Shown in pieces: positions 1 through 11,807 of a stretch of DNA of 64,000 bases. Under the pieces are notes generated by a model. That model searched no databases. It had not been told where the DNA came from and was given only the letters and a program-made list of their open reading frames with translations. The position numbers and the translations under genes are program-made. The stretch comes from Amorphophallus konjac (lineage: Eukaryota; Streptophyta; Magnoliopsida; Alismatales; Araceae): the NCBI GenBank assembly GCA_022559845.1, contig CM040125.1, forward strand, positions 329,661,829 through 329,725,828. The letters are read 5' to 3'. Positions within the stretch are counted from its first letter, which is position 1. Each line of letters opens with the position of its first letter.

Positions 1-1517
1 GAATATTTGACGGAGAGGCATTCAAGTCCAAGTGAGTGTTCCTATCAAGTGCAAGTGACTAATAGCAAACGCACTAAAGTACGGGCTATGTACAAGTAAC
101 TATGAAGGATAGAAAGTAAGAGTGAATGTGTCAAAACATAGACCGATATGTAAGAAGTTCCATCAAAAGAATGAAGGTCCCTTTAGTACAAAACTATAGG
201 GTTTTCCATGTGAAATTAGCATATGATGAAAATAACCTTTTAAAAATATGATATGGCATAAAACAGAAACAGAATGAAAATTAGCATAGATACTACTATA
301 CACATGAAACTTGATCTGGGCACTATTTGGGGTGAATAGTACCCAGATCGCAGTTCTCCCACTGCCAACTTCTGGAAGGCGTAGTTGGTCGGCGATAGCT
401 ACTAAGGTCGCAGCTTCGGTTAGACCGTGCTCTTCCTGTCGTCAGACAGAAACCAATCTGGTCTTGTAGAGCCCTTTTCTATGGTAAATAATAATGCAAC
501 TAGTACGAAACTGAGAGGGAAAGCATGCTAGCACGTAAATAATGCATGAAAGGGCATGAAATCAACCAAAGTTATTATCTTTTCTATTAATGTTGCATAG
601 ATAGCATGAACTAGAAATCTAATGCGTGATCATGAAAAAATTTAAAATACTTCATGCATGAAGCATGAAAACAAGAAGGAAGAAAGGGTTTTTATTCCTA
701 ACTTCAAGTTTAAGCTGATGATGTGACAACCTACCTCTTGGGTTGTTCCTAAACCATAAATTGATCGCCAGAAGTGAGCCCTTGTTCCTGCGCGTCATGC
801 GTGGAACCAGCTTCTTCCTCACGCTCTATCTCCTTAGTTGATCATCCTCCTAACAGGAAAATTGGAGGGATGTTTGAAGATGCGAAGGAGAACAATAAGT
901 TGTAAAGGAAGAACTTGAGAAGACAGTGTTTTACCTCTATTCAGCACGATCCAAAACCTAGGGTTCACGTCGGATTATTTTGGTCCTATTTATAGGGAAC
1001 GGCCTAGGGTTAGGGATTTAATTCGAACTAGGATCCTTATTTGGTGTCCAGTCGATCTCCTAAGAGTCCTGAGTAAGTTTTCCTTCTAGATCACCTCGAA
1101 TCATGGCCAAATCATGGAAAAAAACTTGAGTTTTTCATGATCAATCCACTTGCCGTTTTTCGAACCAGAACGCGGTTGAGAGATGACTACTTTCTCCAAG
1201 ACACGGGCGCGCGATAAGCCGCGACCTTCCCGACTTTATCGAAATTAGATTTTTTATCCTAACTCAACCTCTATTTTCCCCCTATTTCCCTATTTTGATT
1301 AGGGAACTTATCCCTATTACGTCTCTAGGGTTTAAGCTTGGGCCAAAAGGCTCAAATTTAGGTTTTAAGGCCCTTTTTAAGTGGGCTTAGTTATCTAGTT
1401 GATAGCTGGGCCATTAATCAAAGGTTTTAACTTATTAACCCATTATTTATCCTATTTAAGTGCTTAAATAAATCCATTTAAATTTATAAAAATTCCAAAA
1501 AATGTTAGGGGCGCTAC
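1..1517 (-). repeat. Element G 3' LTR (partial at the window edge)
   Basis: The edge near 1517 is set by the purine-rich tract in the opposite orientation at about 1518-1545 (ctctcccacttaaaaag on the plus strand), a typical polypurine tract next to an LTR beginning TGTAGCGCC on the minus strand. A minus-strand TATA box (tataaata, about 987-994) fits the U3/R position. No coding sequence is seen. I could not align this LTR convincingly by eye with the right-hand LTR at 56907-58098, so assignment to the same element rests on continuity of the pol gene. Confidence 0.7.
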
Positions 1518-1581
1518 ACCCTCTCCCACTTAAAAAGAATTTCATCCCCAAATTCATTACATGAGAATATGGAGGTGCCTT

Positions 1582-3039
1582 TCACTTACAGTCAAACATC
1601 TCTAGGAATTTTCTGCGCATTGCTTCTTCCATTTCCCATGTAGCTTCTTGCTCAAGGCACTTATTCCACTGGTCCTTTACCATGGGAATGGTCTTGTTTC
1701 TGAGCTGATGTACCTCATGATCAAGTATTTTATGTGACTTTTGCTCGTACGTCAGGTCCTTCTAAATTACAAGATCGTCATGACTTATAATATGATGTGG
1801 GTCATAAATGTACCTTTTTAGCATTAAGACGTGGAACACGTCATGTACTTTAGATAATTGAGGTGGCAAAGCTATCCGATAGGCAACTTCGCCAACCCTT
1901 TCTAGAATTTCAAAAGCGCCAATAAATCTCGGAGTAAGCTTGCCTTGATGCCGAATCTTCTAATTCCACGACCTGGGGAAACCTTGAGGAACACATGGTC
2001 TCCAATTTGAAATTCCAAGTCTCTTCTTCTAATGTCAGCATATGCCTTTTGTCTTGATTGCGCCATCTGAAGACTTTCTCTGATATGTTGTATCTTTTTT
2101 GTCGTAATCTTGACTAGTTCATGGCCTAGAAGTTGTTTCTCCCCAACTTCATTCCAGCAAATTGGTGAACGACAACTACTTCCATACAGTGCTTCGAATG
2201 GTTCCATTTGAATGGTAGCTTGGTAACTGTTATTGTAGGCGAACTCGACTAGAGGCAAATGGTCGTGCCAACTTCCACCAAAATATATAACACAGGTCCT
2301 GAGCATATCTTCCACCACTTGGTTTGTTCTTTTTGTCTAGCCATCCGTCAGGGATGAAATGTTGTGCTAAAACTTAGTCTTGTCCCCAAGGAATGTTGTA
2401 GACCTTTCCAGAAATGTGACGTGAAGCACGGGTCTCGATCAGATACTATCGTGACTGGGACTCCGTGTAGTCGGACAATCTCCTTGATGTATAATGCTGC
2501 TAATACATCCACTGTCCATCGACTCTTAATGGGCAGAAAATGTGCAGACTTTGTCAGTCGATCATTTATCACCCATATTCCATCATGTCTGCCTCTTTTT
2601 TTTGGCAAACTTATGATGAAATCCATCAGTATAACTTTCCACTTCCACTCGGGGATTTCCAAGGGATGTAGTTTTCCAACGGGCTTTTGGTGTTTCGCCT
2701 TGACTTGTTGCCAAGTTAAGCAGCGAAAAATAAAATCCGCCACTTCTCTTTTCATATTGGGCCACCAAAAGTTCATTTATAGGTCTTGATACATCTTGGT
2801 AGCTCTAGGGTGAATCGCATATCTCGACCTGTGAGCTTCTTCCATAATCAACTTCTTTGTCTCTGCAAGATCTGGCACACAGATCCGACCTCAGAATAAT
2901 AATCTTGAATCAGTCGTAACAGAGAAATCTGGCCGTTGTTCAATGTTGGTTCTTATCTCAACCAGTGTAGGGTCATCTTCTTACAGCTTCGCTAAATCTT
3001 ATATCAATGTTGGTTGTGACCGGATGTGGGCGATGATAA
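1582..3039 (-). pseudogene. Element G integrase with chromodomain-like tail (broken)
   Basis: The minus strand encodes the zinc-binding domain (FWWPNMK...C..W...VKAKHQKP), the rve core (DFIISLPKK..HDGIWV and TIVSDRDPCFTS), the integrase C-terminal domain (GDHVFLKVSP, VFHVLMLKRY) and a tail resembling a chromovirus chromodomain (LRNKTIPMVKDQW...EATWE), ending at a stop at 1582-1584. The gene is inactive: the second cysteine of the zinc finger is Trp, the frame shifts near 2346, a stop interrupts the TDG motif, and the usual catalytic Glu reads Lys. Several other stops occur. The upstream part continues on the far side of element A at 39416. Confidence 0.9.
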
Positions 3040-3299
3040 TGTTGTGTCCCCTGTGGTTCTGAAGTTTTGATGATGACAAATATTTTGTCTCTTTATAAAT
3101 GACCGAGATCACTTAATTGTGATGCACTCATTGATGATGCCATCACTTATAAAAAGTATGAAATATGTCAGAACAAGTTCTAAAGATAATTCAAGAAGAC
3201 ATGAAAAGAAAATCAACGGTCAACTCCAATTAACAGTAAGTCAATCTCTGGTAAAACATTCCATTTCTTCATGAAGACAGTTGTGTGTATTTCATCGAA

Positions 3300-4170
3300 C
3301 AGTTGGTGTGCATGTCATTACTCTATGCATCAAGGTCGATGCTATTCTTGTAAGGCAATTGTGTCTCATGCATCAGGTCTGTGCTAGTATGGCTATATCC
3401 TAACTAAGGTCCGTGCATGTGATCATACGGTAGGTGCAACTTTTGCCATTGCACTAACCTTAGTCGGTGCATGTTTGTGATTCATGCATATAGGTCGGTG
3501 CAATTTGCTCTTTGGTTCAAGCAACGTCAGTACATAGCTTAGTGTTTCATGCATTGAACGTCTATGCATACCGTGTTGTTAAGTAGACAACATCGGTGCA
3601 TATTCAGTTGGTTTGTATATGTATTCTGTGCGCGTCTGAGTAGTGCTTGCATTTGGTCTGTGCAAGTTTAGGTGTCCAAGGACTCAGGTCAGTGCAGCAT
3701 CTGCTTTTAGCATTAAGTTGGTGCATATGTCCACTAGGTCGCATTGTAGGTCTGTGCATATGCCGCATCTCCAGTGAACCAGGTCTGTGCAATGGTTGTT
3801 CCGTGCATGATATCATAGGTGCATACCTTTACATAGCGAGAGTGAAGTCGGTGCATCTTTACTCTGCTGCCATCAAAGTCTTTGCATATATCACTGTACG
3901 CACGTCACGATCGGTGCACATTTTTTTCAGGCGCATTGAGGGTCTCTGATTGTCCAGATCCAACGATCTGCATGAAGCTCATCCCTTCTCTACACGAGCA
4001 AGTCAATGCAACGTTATTGCCAGCACGACTACTCTAGCAAGTTGGTGCAATGCCTTCGCCAGCACGACCAGGTTGATGCAATGTCTGGTCTCGAGAGAAC
4101 AAGGTCGGTGCAACGTGCGAAGCAACTCGGTGCAAACTTTGCTCAGGATAGAAAACTAAGTCGGTACATG
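3300..4170 (+). repeat. Array of about two dozen GTCGGTGCA-like motifs in the A LTR
   Basis: The loose consensus AGGTCNGTGCA recurs roughly every 20-50 bp, for example near 3374, 3406, 3461, 3491, 3591, 3653, 3685, 3714, 3747, 3780, 3845, 3908, 4038, 4101, 4125 and 4157. The sequence between motifs is not repeated. The matching array in the right LTR is at about 10620-11615. I know of no named element with this motif. Confidence 0.8.
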
Positions 4171-4277
4171 CATTTATATGGAACTTAAGCACGCAAGTGA
4201 TCAATTGAGGAAAACCATGTTTCGAGCATATTATGTGCACCTGAGTACCTTACTTATGAGGATCAGAAGAATAGGAG

Positions 4278-4472
4278 CACGTGAGAAAAGCAGAACAAAC
4301 AACTGGCACGTGATCCAAGGCTGATCATTATTCGAAAAAGCTGCCACGTGGATAGCTAAACATTGAGATTCTGACTCGTGGCTAAAAGCTTCCTGAAACT
4401 TCTTGGCGGGAACGAGCCGTCCACACGCTGAGTACGTGAGCTCGTGGGTACTAGTCAAAATGAATATAAAAG
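4278..4472 (+). promoter_or_regulatory. Element A LTR promoter: three CACGTG G-boxes and a TATA box
   Basis: Perfect CACGTG cores lie at 4278-4283, 4307-4312 and 4345-4350, and TACGTG at 4433-4438. They are followed by tataaaag at 4465-4472. In plants G-box/ABRE-type ACGTG clusters bind bZIP and bHLH factors; use here is inferred. In the right LTR the three CACGTG cores survive (11724, 11753, 11791), but array B is inserted between them and the TATA box (38175-38182). Confidence 0.65.
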
Positions 4473-4866
4473 ACCTTCCTCCTGCGAACAAGACATAATT
4501 TGAGGAGAAGAAAAAGTGAAGAACATGAATCATCTGAGAGCAGTGGCAGAGCAGAGAGAAAATAGAGAAGTAAGAATAGAGCAGCTAGAGAGAAGTGTAC
4601 GAGAGCCAGCAGCAGAAGAAGAAAAAGGAAGTGAAGAAAGAGCGAGAGAGCTGAGAACTGAAGAGAGAACGAGAGAGAGTTGATAAGAGTGGTCGAGATC
4701 GAAGCAGCCGGTTCTTAATGTGAAGATCTGTAGTCATTGTTCTAGGATCAAATCCTGAACAGTCCTGCTCCAGTTGGAGCTACATTTTCTTTCCTTCGTT
4801 TGCATTTTCCTTTGATCATTTTCTGATTTCACTTTGTTCTTTCAATTCTCTAGTTTGAGGTCGGGG

Positions 4867-5120
4867 TTCCTCCTGTGGTCTCAGGAGAAGGGAGATCTGT
4901 TCTCCGATTTGCTAGTGACTGGGTGTCGCTAGTGGTTTCCTCCGGTTTGGAGGAAGGGAGGTTTGGTCCTTCGGTTTGCAAGTGACTAGGTGTCGTTTGT
5001 GGTTTCCCTCTGGGTTTCAGAGGAAGTGATATTTGTTCTCTGATTTTCTAGTGACTGTGTGTCACTAGTGGTTGCCCTCCGGGGTGGAGGAAGAGAGGAG
5101 TGTGTTCCTCTGGGTCAAGC
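4867..5120 (+). repeat. Imperfect ~67-bp tandem repeats (about 3.7 units) in the A LTR
   Basis: Units begin near 4867, 4936, 5002 and 5071. Each pairs a small inverted repeat (cctccggtttggagg type) with ctagtgactg..gtgtc(g/a)ctagtgg. The same array is present in the right LTR at about 38540-38800. It lies downstream of the TATA box, so it would be transcribed in the leader or R/U5 region. Confidence 0.75.
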
Positions 5121-5732
5121 TGTTTGGCAGCGTTTGTTGCAGACTGAGTCTGCATCTTACTTTTTGCAAGGGAAGCCTCACTCCGGTTTGGAGTGAGGGG
5201 TGGACGTAGGTCTGGAGGACCGAACCACCTAGAAAATCTTGTCTATCGTGGTTTGCTTTGTGCGTTCTTCCATATCATCTATCTCCCCTTCACAGGTTTT
5301 GTGTGCTTGATTATATGTGTGATCTTGGGGAGTTATTATGAATGTGAAGTGTTTATTCATACGCTCAGTAGAATTACAACTCATGTGTGAGCCTGAGTTT
5401 CTCAGTTCACGGTTGTGATGAGAAGCTCAGTTGTCTTATTAGTTTATATTGAGTTCTGTTAAAAGTTTCCTCTGTGTGTCAGCTTACGTTTGGGTACTTG
5501 AAGGGTTGGTAGAGTGCTCATCATTACATCAGCCTGGTCCTCAATTAGTACTCGATACTGTGTCTGTCAGATTTATGTTTTGTGTGAGCTAGTATTTTAG
5601 CCTGTGCTTTCATGTGTCAACTGAAGAGTGCTTAATTGACTAAGCAATCTAAGATTTTAATTCCGCAATAGTTTTTGAACGGGGATTCATTCACCCCCCC
5701 CCCTCTGAATCCGTGCTTTGCAATCCAACAAG

Positions 5733-5746
5733 TGGTATCAGAGCGG
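5733..5746 (+). other. Element A primer-binding site (initiator Met-tRNA)
   Basis: tggtatcagagcgg begins two bases after the LTR end at 5730. It matches the complement of the plant initiator Met-tRNA 3' end used by most plant LTR retrotransposons. Confidence 0.85.
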
Positions 5747-5855
5747 GTTACTGGCTTTACAGATCTAACGATCTGTAGTAATTCCTGGTGTTTCTCGGTG
5801 GTTTCTTCCTCTATTCACCGTTTACTATTATTGATCGTCTGCTTCCAATTTGCCA

Positions 5856-8033
5856 ATGGCTCATCCTCTAGTTTTTAATGGATCTGACTTCCCTAACTGG
5901 CTTGGCAGTCTGTGCACATTCATGAATTCAGTGAATCCTAACCTCTGGAATCTTGTTTCCAAAGGTCCACACAGAATGCCTAAAGATTTATCCAAATGGA
6001 CGAACAAACATAGAATGAAAAACAATGAAAATATGAGAGTTCTCAGCATTTTAAGAAGGACTGTTGATTCTGACATTTTTCCATTTGTTACAAATTGCAG
6101 GTCTGCTAAAGATATCGTGGACAAATTGATGGCAGCCTATAAGAGAAGTGATGACACCTGCTTGAAGGTTAATGAGAGCAACCATAGCAGTGATCAAGAT
6201 GAGTTCGAAGATGCTGAAGAGGTAAACAATTCATTCTCTAGTTACACTTTAAATGATTGGGAAGATGCTTATGCCAACCTGTTATAATCTTATGAAAAAC
6301 TAGGGAAGAAGAATAAAATCTTGAAGAAGAAATTAAATAATCTAGAGAACCCTAACTCTGGAGGCGAAGACATTGAAAGTCTGAAAACTGAAAATGAAAT
6401 ATTCAGAAGACAATTATCGAATCTAGATGCAATCAATTCGGAACTTGATCATGTCAAATCAGAAAATGGAATACTCAAAAAACAATGTCAAGAATATGAA
6501 CAAAGATTAATCAATCTTGAAAGTGAAAATAGATTGATCACTGAAAAGTTCGAGGCTGTCAGAGCTGTCAATTTGAAGTTTCAGAAAAACCTTGAAAGAT
6601 ATGAACCAGAAAACCAGCAAGAGATTGTTAAGGAAAACCAGAGTTTCCTAGGTGATGTATTGTTTGATGATGATAAGCTTGAGGAGGAGAACACTAAAAT
6701 GAAAGCAGAAATTGAGAGATTGAAACATTTAAACACTACTTTATCTGACAGATTATTGACAATTGAAAAAGGTAAGTGTGTAATGTTGGATAGCTCAGAA
6801 GATCTGGCATGTCTTAAAACTGAATTTGAAAATCTCAGAACTGTCAATGCCTCATTGAATGAAAGACTGGCTCAGAGTGAAAAGGAAAACACAAACTCTA
6901 GTCTACTCATTGTAGTTCTGGAAAATGAAATTAAGGATCTAAAACTTTCCCTGTCTAAATTTGTTAAAGGACAAGAAAACCTGGATAAGCTGCTGGGAAT
7001 GAAAGTAAACTTTCAGAAAGAGGGGCTGGGTTTTAATCCAGTTAATAAGAAGAGCTTTGGGAATAAAATTCATACATCATTTGTAGCTAGCTCAGAACAA
7101 ACCAGCATCAAAACTCCATTAGCTTTTCAGTTCACATCACAGAAAAATCCAAATCTAGCTAATGGTCAGAAAAAACTAAAACCTACTGAAAAAGCTAAAA
7201 GAAAGGGAAATTTGCAGAACAAAGCTACAAACACTCATGTGCATGATGTTCATAACTTAAACTCCCATACACATACATACAAAAAGAAAATGGCATGTCA
7301 TTACTGTGGTATGTATGGACACTTCATGAATGATTGCTTAGTAATGAAGAAGGACGATTTGAATTTCAGTAACATGCATGCTTGAAAATCTCATGATAGA
7401 AATCCTGCATTTTAGAGAAAGAAATTTCGATGTCCTCATTGTGGTAAAGTAGGACACACGGCTGCACAATGCTGGCATGTTCATGCACAAACCAGAGCTT
7501 ATGGTTATCATACTATGCACCAGCATGTCTTTGATAAAAATAAATTTGCTTCACATGGCTGACACATTGTGTGCTTTAACTGTGGCAAGGGAGGCCACAT
7601 AGCAGCCCACTGTTGGCATGCTCAGGGAAGGAGATTTAACTCTGAATTTGTTAAACTTCCTATAAATCAAAATACTTTTAGTAGAAATTAATCTATTTTC
7701 AAAGAAAAATCCATTTCATGTTTTGAGTGTGGAAAGCCAGGCCACAAAGTTGCTGATTGCTGGCTGGCAAGGAATAAAAGACAAAATGCACATGTAGATA
7801 ACAGAAATCTTCATGCACATAGATTCCATGCTCACGTTAATGTGCACAATAGGAAGAACACAAAACTTGTTATCTAATGTCGTTATTGTGGAAAGAATGG
7901 ACATTCTATGGATAACTGTCATATACTGAGATTTGATGATTTTCATGCTCAAAGATTGCTGAGAGCACCCTTTAAAGGTGCAACTGTCAGTTCAGGACCC
8001 AAGACCTTTTGGGTACCTGCTTGTGCGAAATAA
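5856..8033 (+). pseudogene. Element A gag with coiled coil and five CCHC zinc knuckles (in-frame stops)
   Basis: One reading frame from ATG 5856 to TAA 8031 carries an N-terminal Gag segment (LVFNGSDFPNWLGSL, LWNLVSKGP), an acidic linker, a long Glu/Lys/Asn-rich coiled coil (about 6290-7010), and five CCHC knuckles starting at 7296, 7431, 7572, 7719 and 7878 (CHYCGMYGHFMNDC, CPHCGKVGHTAAQC, CFNCGKGGHIAAHC, CFECGKPGHKVADC, CRYCGKNGHSMDNC). The spacing is 135-159 bp. In-frame stops occur at 6285, 7383, 7413, 7560, 7689 and 7875, and none falls inside a knuckle. I see no frameshift. Relative to element C the middle of Gag is missing. The end (GPKTFWVPACAK) resembles the region just before the C protease, but no protease follows. 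One knuckle is usual for copia Gag. Confidence 0.85.
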
Positions 8034-10350
8034 AGGATATTTTACAGGTGTGCCTTGGTGGAAGGAATAAAAGGGGGTAAATAAGCCAAGGCACCTAAAT
8101 GTGGTAAACCCCAATTCTGCACTCTTCCAGGTTTGTTATCTGAATTCCTTTTGATTTTGTCCCCAAAGCTGCATGTCTAGATAGATCTGTCAATGCACAA
8201 GTTTACACTTCATGTTTACATTCGCATTGCTTTTTTCTTTGGTATGTTTCCTTAGTGTTGCATTCATGGGATAAAAAGGCTGACTAATTGATATATCAAA
8301 TGGCGATTGTGGAAGGATGGGTTAAGCCTATCTGGAAACTTTCCCCATGCGTGATGGTGATTCTTATGGTCTATGCTCTTCGCCAAGTATCAATTGTCAG
8401 TCTGCATGAATTTGAATCATAGATTGCATTCATTGAAAACTCTGTTCATAATTGAAAATTCATAAAGATTGTTTGACCTGGAAGCTTTCATATGATAACA
8501 TTTTGAGAGATTGATCATGTGTTCTATCTGGTCAAATTTACTCTGGATACATTTTAGTCATAAATGTTATCTCTTGCCTGAACTTCTTGTTTACTTGATA
8601 TCTTGATGCATATAAGGCTCACATGCATATGCTCATGCTCAGCAATAGTGCATTTATATAAGACTACAGTTGCATCTCATTTTTATGCTTCACCCAGAGG
8701 GTACTCCGCCAAGTGCCATGGGTATTTTTCCACTTAAGGCAGTCTAGATAATCATGAGCATAAATCATAAAGTCTTGCGCTAAGCTTGCATGTGTTGCAT
8801 ATAATCAGGGGGAGTTAATCAGGGTAATTCTTGTGTCTCACACATATGTGCTTACATCATGTCTCATGCATATTGTCAGGGAAGCTTTCGAAAGTTCTGA
8901 ATCTGAATCATGTCAAACTGATAGTCAAGTTCATTTACCCAAGCTGCTAAAATCCGTCATCTTTTCTTATAAGAAGCAGTGATGTACCTTGAATGTATTG
9001 CGGGTTTAAACCTAATGAACCTTAGAGATTAAAAACAAAAACTCAATGAAAAAGGATCATGAAACACTTTTAATAGTTCTCAACCAACTAGCACATATCA
9101 TGTCTTTTGGAGTCTTTCTAAATCTAATATTGTCTAGACTCAGGTTGATTTGGTTGAGAAAACCCGGAAGCTTGTATTATTTTTAAACAACACTCTCTGA
9201 AAATCAAATGAGCAGCTGTGTTAAAAAGATAAATCATACATGCCAATGGCAGAGCAATGATTGAATGCACTGAGAAACTGGGTACTTCATCAAGGAAATG
9301 GAGACAAACTCATGTCATGAAGTACTTCAAGTTATCTATGTTCAGAAAATCATTAAAGGTTAGTCTCACTAAGTATCTAGAGGTACTGGAGTCTGATAAA
9401 CGTGTACCCTTACAAGAAAGGTGAACACTAAACTTGAAATAGAATAGTAAACCCTACTTAGTAACTAGGAGCACTGGCATCTGATAAACATGTGCTCTAA
9501 TGTCAAAAGGCAAGGTTATACTTGACTGTTCTAAAAGAGTAAGGAAAAGAATAGAAAAATTGACACTGCTCCTCTAAACTTTAGATCAGAACTGTGCTTT
9601 TGTTTAATCCCAATACATGTTCTGGTTTCTCTTGTTAGATACACCGATGTTTAGATAATTAAGATGAAGCAAGACAAAATCTGATATGCATCATGTTCTT
9701 CTGGTTCACCACTATTAAGAGTTCACACTGATTGCTTTTCCATAGAGTGAAGTGGCTATTTTCTAACTTTCATAAATTTTAAACCACATAATTGTTGTAT
9801 GCATTAATCTGAATTCTTATACTAGAAGAACATGTGCTCGGTTTGCCTTGTCAATGAACAACCATTCAGTTTGTCTATCAGATTTTTCTTCTTCTGTCTG
9901 AGTCAATTGCATGGTCTTCATGTCATGGTTTCATTCATATAGTCAACTACATATCATTCATATTGCATATTCCAAATAATTTGTTTGAGTGCATTCATTC
10001 AGGGGGAGCATAAGAAAACTCAAACATTGATATTCATGGTATTAATCCAAGGGGGAGAATTCTTGAATGTCCTTGTGGTTCAGCTATGTCACAAGAGAGT
10101 ATCTGTTCAGGGGGAGTTTTTGAATCATTACCTCTCTTTCACCAATAATGATCATTCCTTTTTGATGTTGTCAAACGGGGAGAATTTGTGTGGGTCATTT
10201 GTCTTGAGTGTTCATTGCATATTTCATACATGAATGCTCATATTGGCTTAATCATCATGATTTCATACTTGAATGCTCATATTGGCTTAATCATCATGCT
10301 GAATCTATTACAATGACTCATAATATTGCCATCATCAAAAAGGGAGAGAT
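8034..10350 (+). other. Element A 3' internal region without a gene; repeated polypurine-like tracts
   Basis: No protease, integrase or RT similarity is found in either strand. The region holds several AGGGGGAG-type tracts (about 8811, 10001, 10050, 10109) and ends with aaaagggagagat directly before the right LTR at 10351, which I take as the polypurine tract. Multiple polypurine-like tracts before the 3' LTR are a known Sirevirus trait. A near-duplicate 34-bp segment (gaatgctcatattggcttaa) occurs at about 10233 and 10273. Confidence 0.6.
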
Positions 10351-11807
10351 TGTTGTGTCCGCTGTGGTTATGAAGTTTTGATGATGACAAATATTATGTC
10401 TCTTTATATATGACCGTGATCACTTAATTGTGATGCACTCATTGATGATGTCATCACTTATAAAAAGTATGAAATATGTCAGAACAGGTTCTAAAGATAA
10501 TTCAAGAAGACATGAAAAGAAAGTCAACGGTCAACTCCAATTAACAGCAAGTCAATCTCTGGTAAAATGTGAATCAGCTTCTGACAGGTAAAGTCAATGA
10601 ACATCCAAGTCTGATACATGTTCAGGTCAGTACAGATATCTCAGACTTCCATTTGGTTGCATATAAAGTCTGTGTTAGCTTTACGTGAGGTCTGTGCAGC
10701 GTTTTGGGTCTATGCATGCTGAAGGTCCATGCACATTCCATTTCTTCATGAAGACAGTTGTATGGATTTCATCGAACAATTGGTGTGCATGTCATTACTC
10801 TATGCATCAAGGTCGATGCTAGTCAAGTAAGGCAACTGTGTCTCATGCATCAGGTCTGTGCTAGTATGGCTATATCCTAACTAAGGTCCGTGCATGTGAT
10901 CATACGGTCGGTGCAACTTTCACCGTTGCACTAACCTTAGTCGGTGCACGTTTGTGATTCATGCATACAAATCGGTGCAATGTGCTCTTTGGTTCAAGCA
11001 ACGTCAGTACATAGCTCAGTGTTTCATGCATTCAACGTCTGCTCATACCGTGTTGTTAAGTAGACAATATCGGTGCATATTCAATTGGTTTGTATATGTA
11101 TTCTGTGCAAGTTTAGGTGTCCAAGGACTCAGGTCAGTGGAGCATCTGCTTTTAGCATTAAGTCGGTGCATATGTCCACTAGGCCTCATTGTATGTCTGT
11201 GCATATGCCGCATCTCAGTGAACCAGGTCTATGAAATGGTTGTTCCGTGCATGATATCATCGGTGCATACCTTTACATAGCGAGAGTGAAGTCGGTGCAT
11301 CTTTACTCTACTGCCATCAAAGTCTTTGCATATATCACCGTACGCACTTCACGATCGGTGCACTTTCTTTTTTCAAGCGCATGGAGGGTCTCTGGTTGTC
11401 CAGATCCAACGATCTACATGAAGCTCATCCCTTCTCTGCACGAGCAAGTCAATGTAACGTCTTTGCCAGCACGACTACTCTAGCAAGTCGGTGCAATGCC
11501 TTCGCCAGCACGACCAGGTTGATGCAATGTCTGGTCTCGAGAGAACAAGCTCGGTGCAACGTGTGAAGCAACTCAGTGCAAACTTTCCTTAGGACAGCAA
11601 ACTAAGTCAGTACATGCATTTATATGGAACTTAAGCACGCAAGTGATCAATTGAGGAAAACCATGTTTCGAGCATCTTATGTGCACCTGAGTACCTTACT
11701 TATGACGATCAGAAGAACATGAGCACGTGAGAAAAGTAGAACAAACAATTGGCACGTGATCCAAGGATGATCATTATTCGAAGAAGCTGCCACGTGGATA
11801 GCTAAAC
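10351..11807 (+). repeat. Element A right LTR, 5' part (interrupted by array B)
   Basis: It begins tgttgtgtccgctgtgg and runs colinear with 3040-4360 until gccacgtggatagctaaac, where B is inserted. It continues at 38072. This copy has about 180 bp, roughly 10567-10735, absent from the left LTR and containing further AGGTC.GTGCA motifs. It lacks 32 bp around 11108 that lie between two TCTGTGC copies in the left LTR. Confidence 0.9.

Larger units (their letters stand above)
3040..5730 (+). repeat. Element A left LTR
   Basis: The LTR is 2691 bp, bounded by the TSD at 3035-3039 and the PBS at 5733. In order it holds a U3 packed with GTCGGTGCA-like motifs (3300-4170), a G-box cluster and TATA box (4278-4472), a purine-rich leader (4530-4690), imperfect 67-bp tandem repeats (4867-5120), and the segment gaggggtggacgtaggtctg that is also present in element C. 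The pair LTR is 10351-11807 plus 38072-39410. Compared with that copy, this one lacks about 180 bp near 3254 and keeps 32 bp near 3629 that the other has lost. Confidence 0.9.

Noticed and set aside
3300..4170. CRISPR-like array
   Set aside because: Motif copies are only about 9-11 bp, imperfect, irregularly spaced, and within a plant retrotransposon LTR duplicated at the other end.
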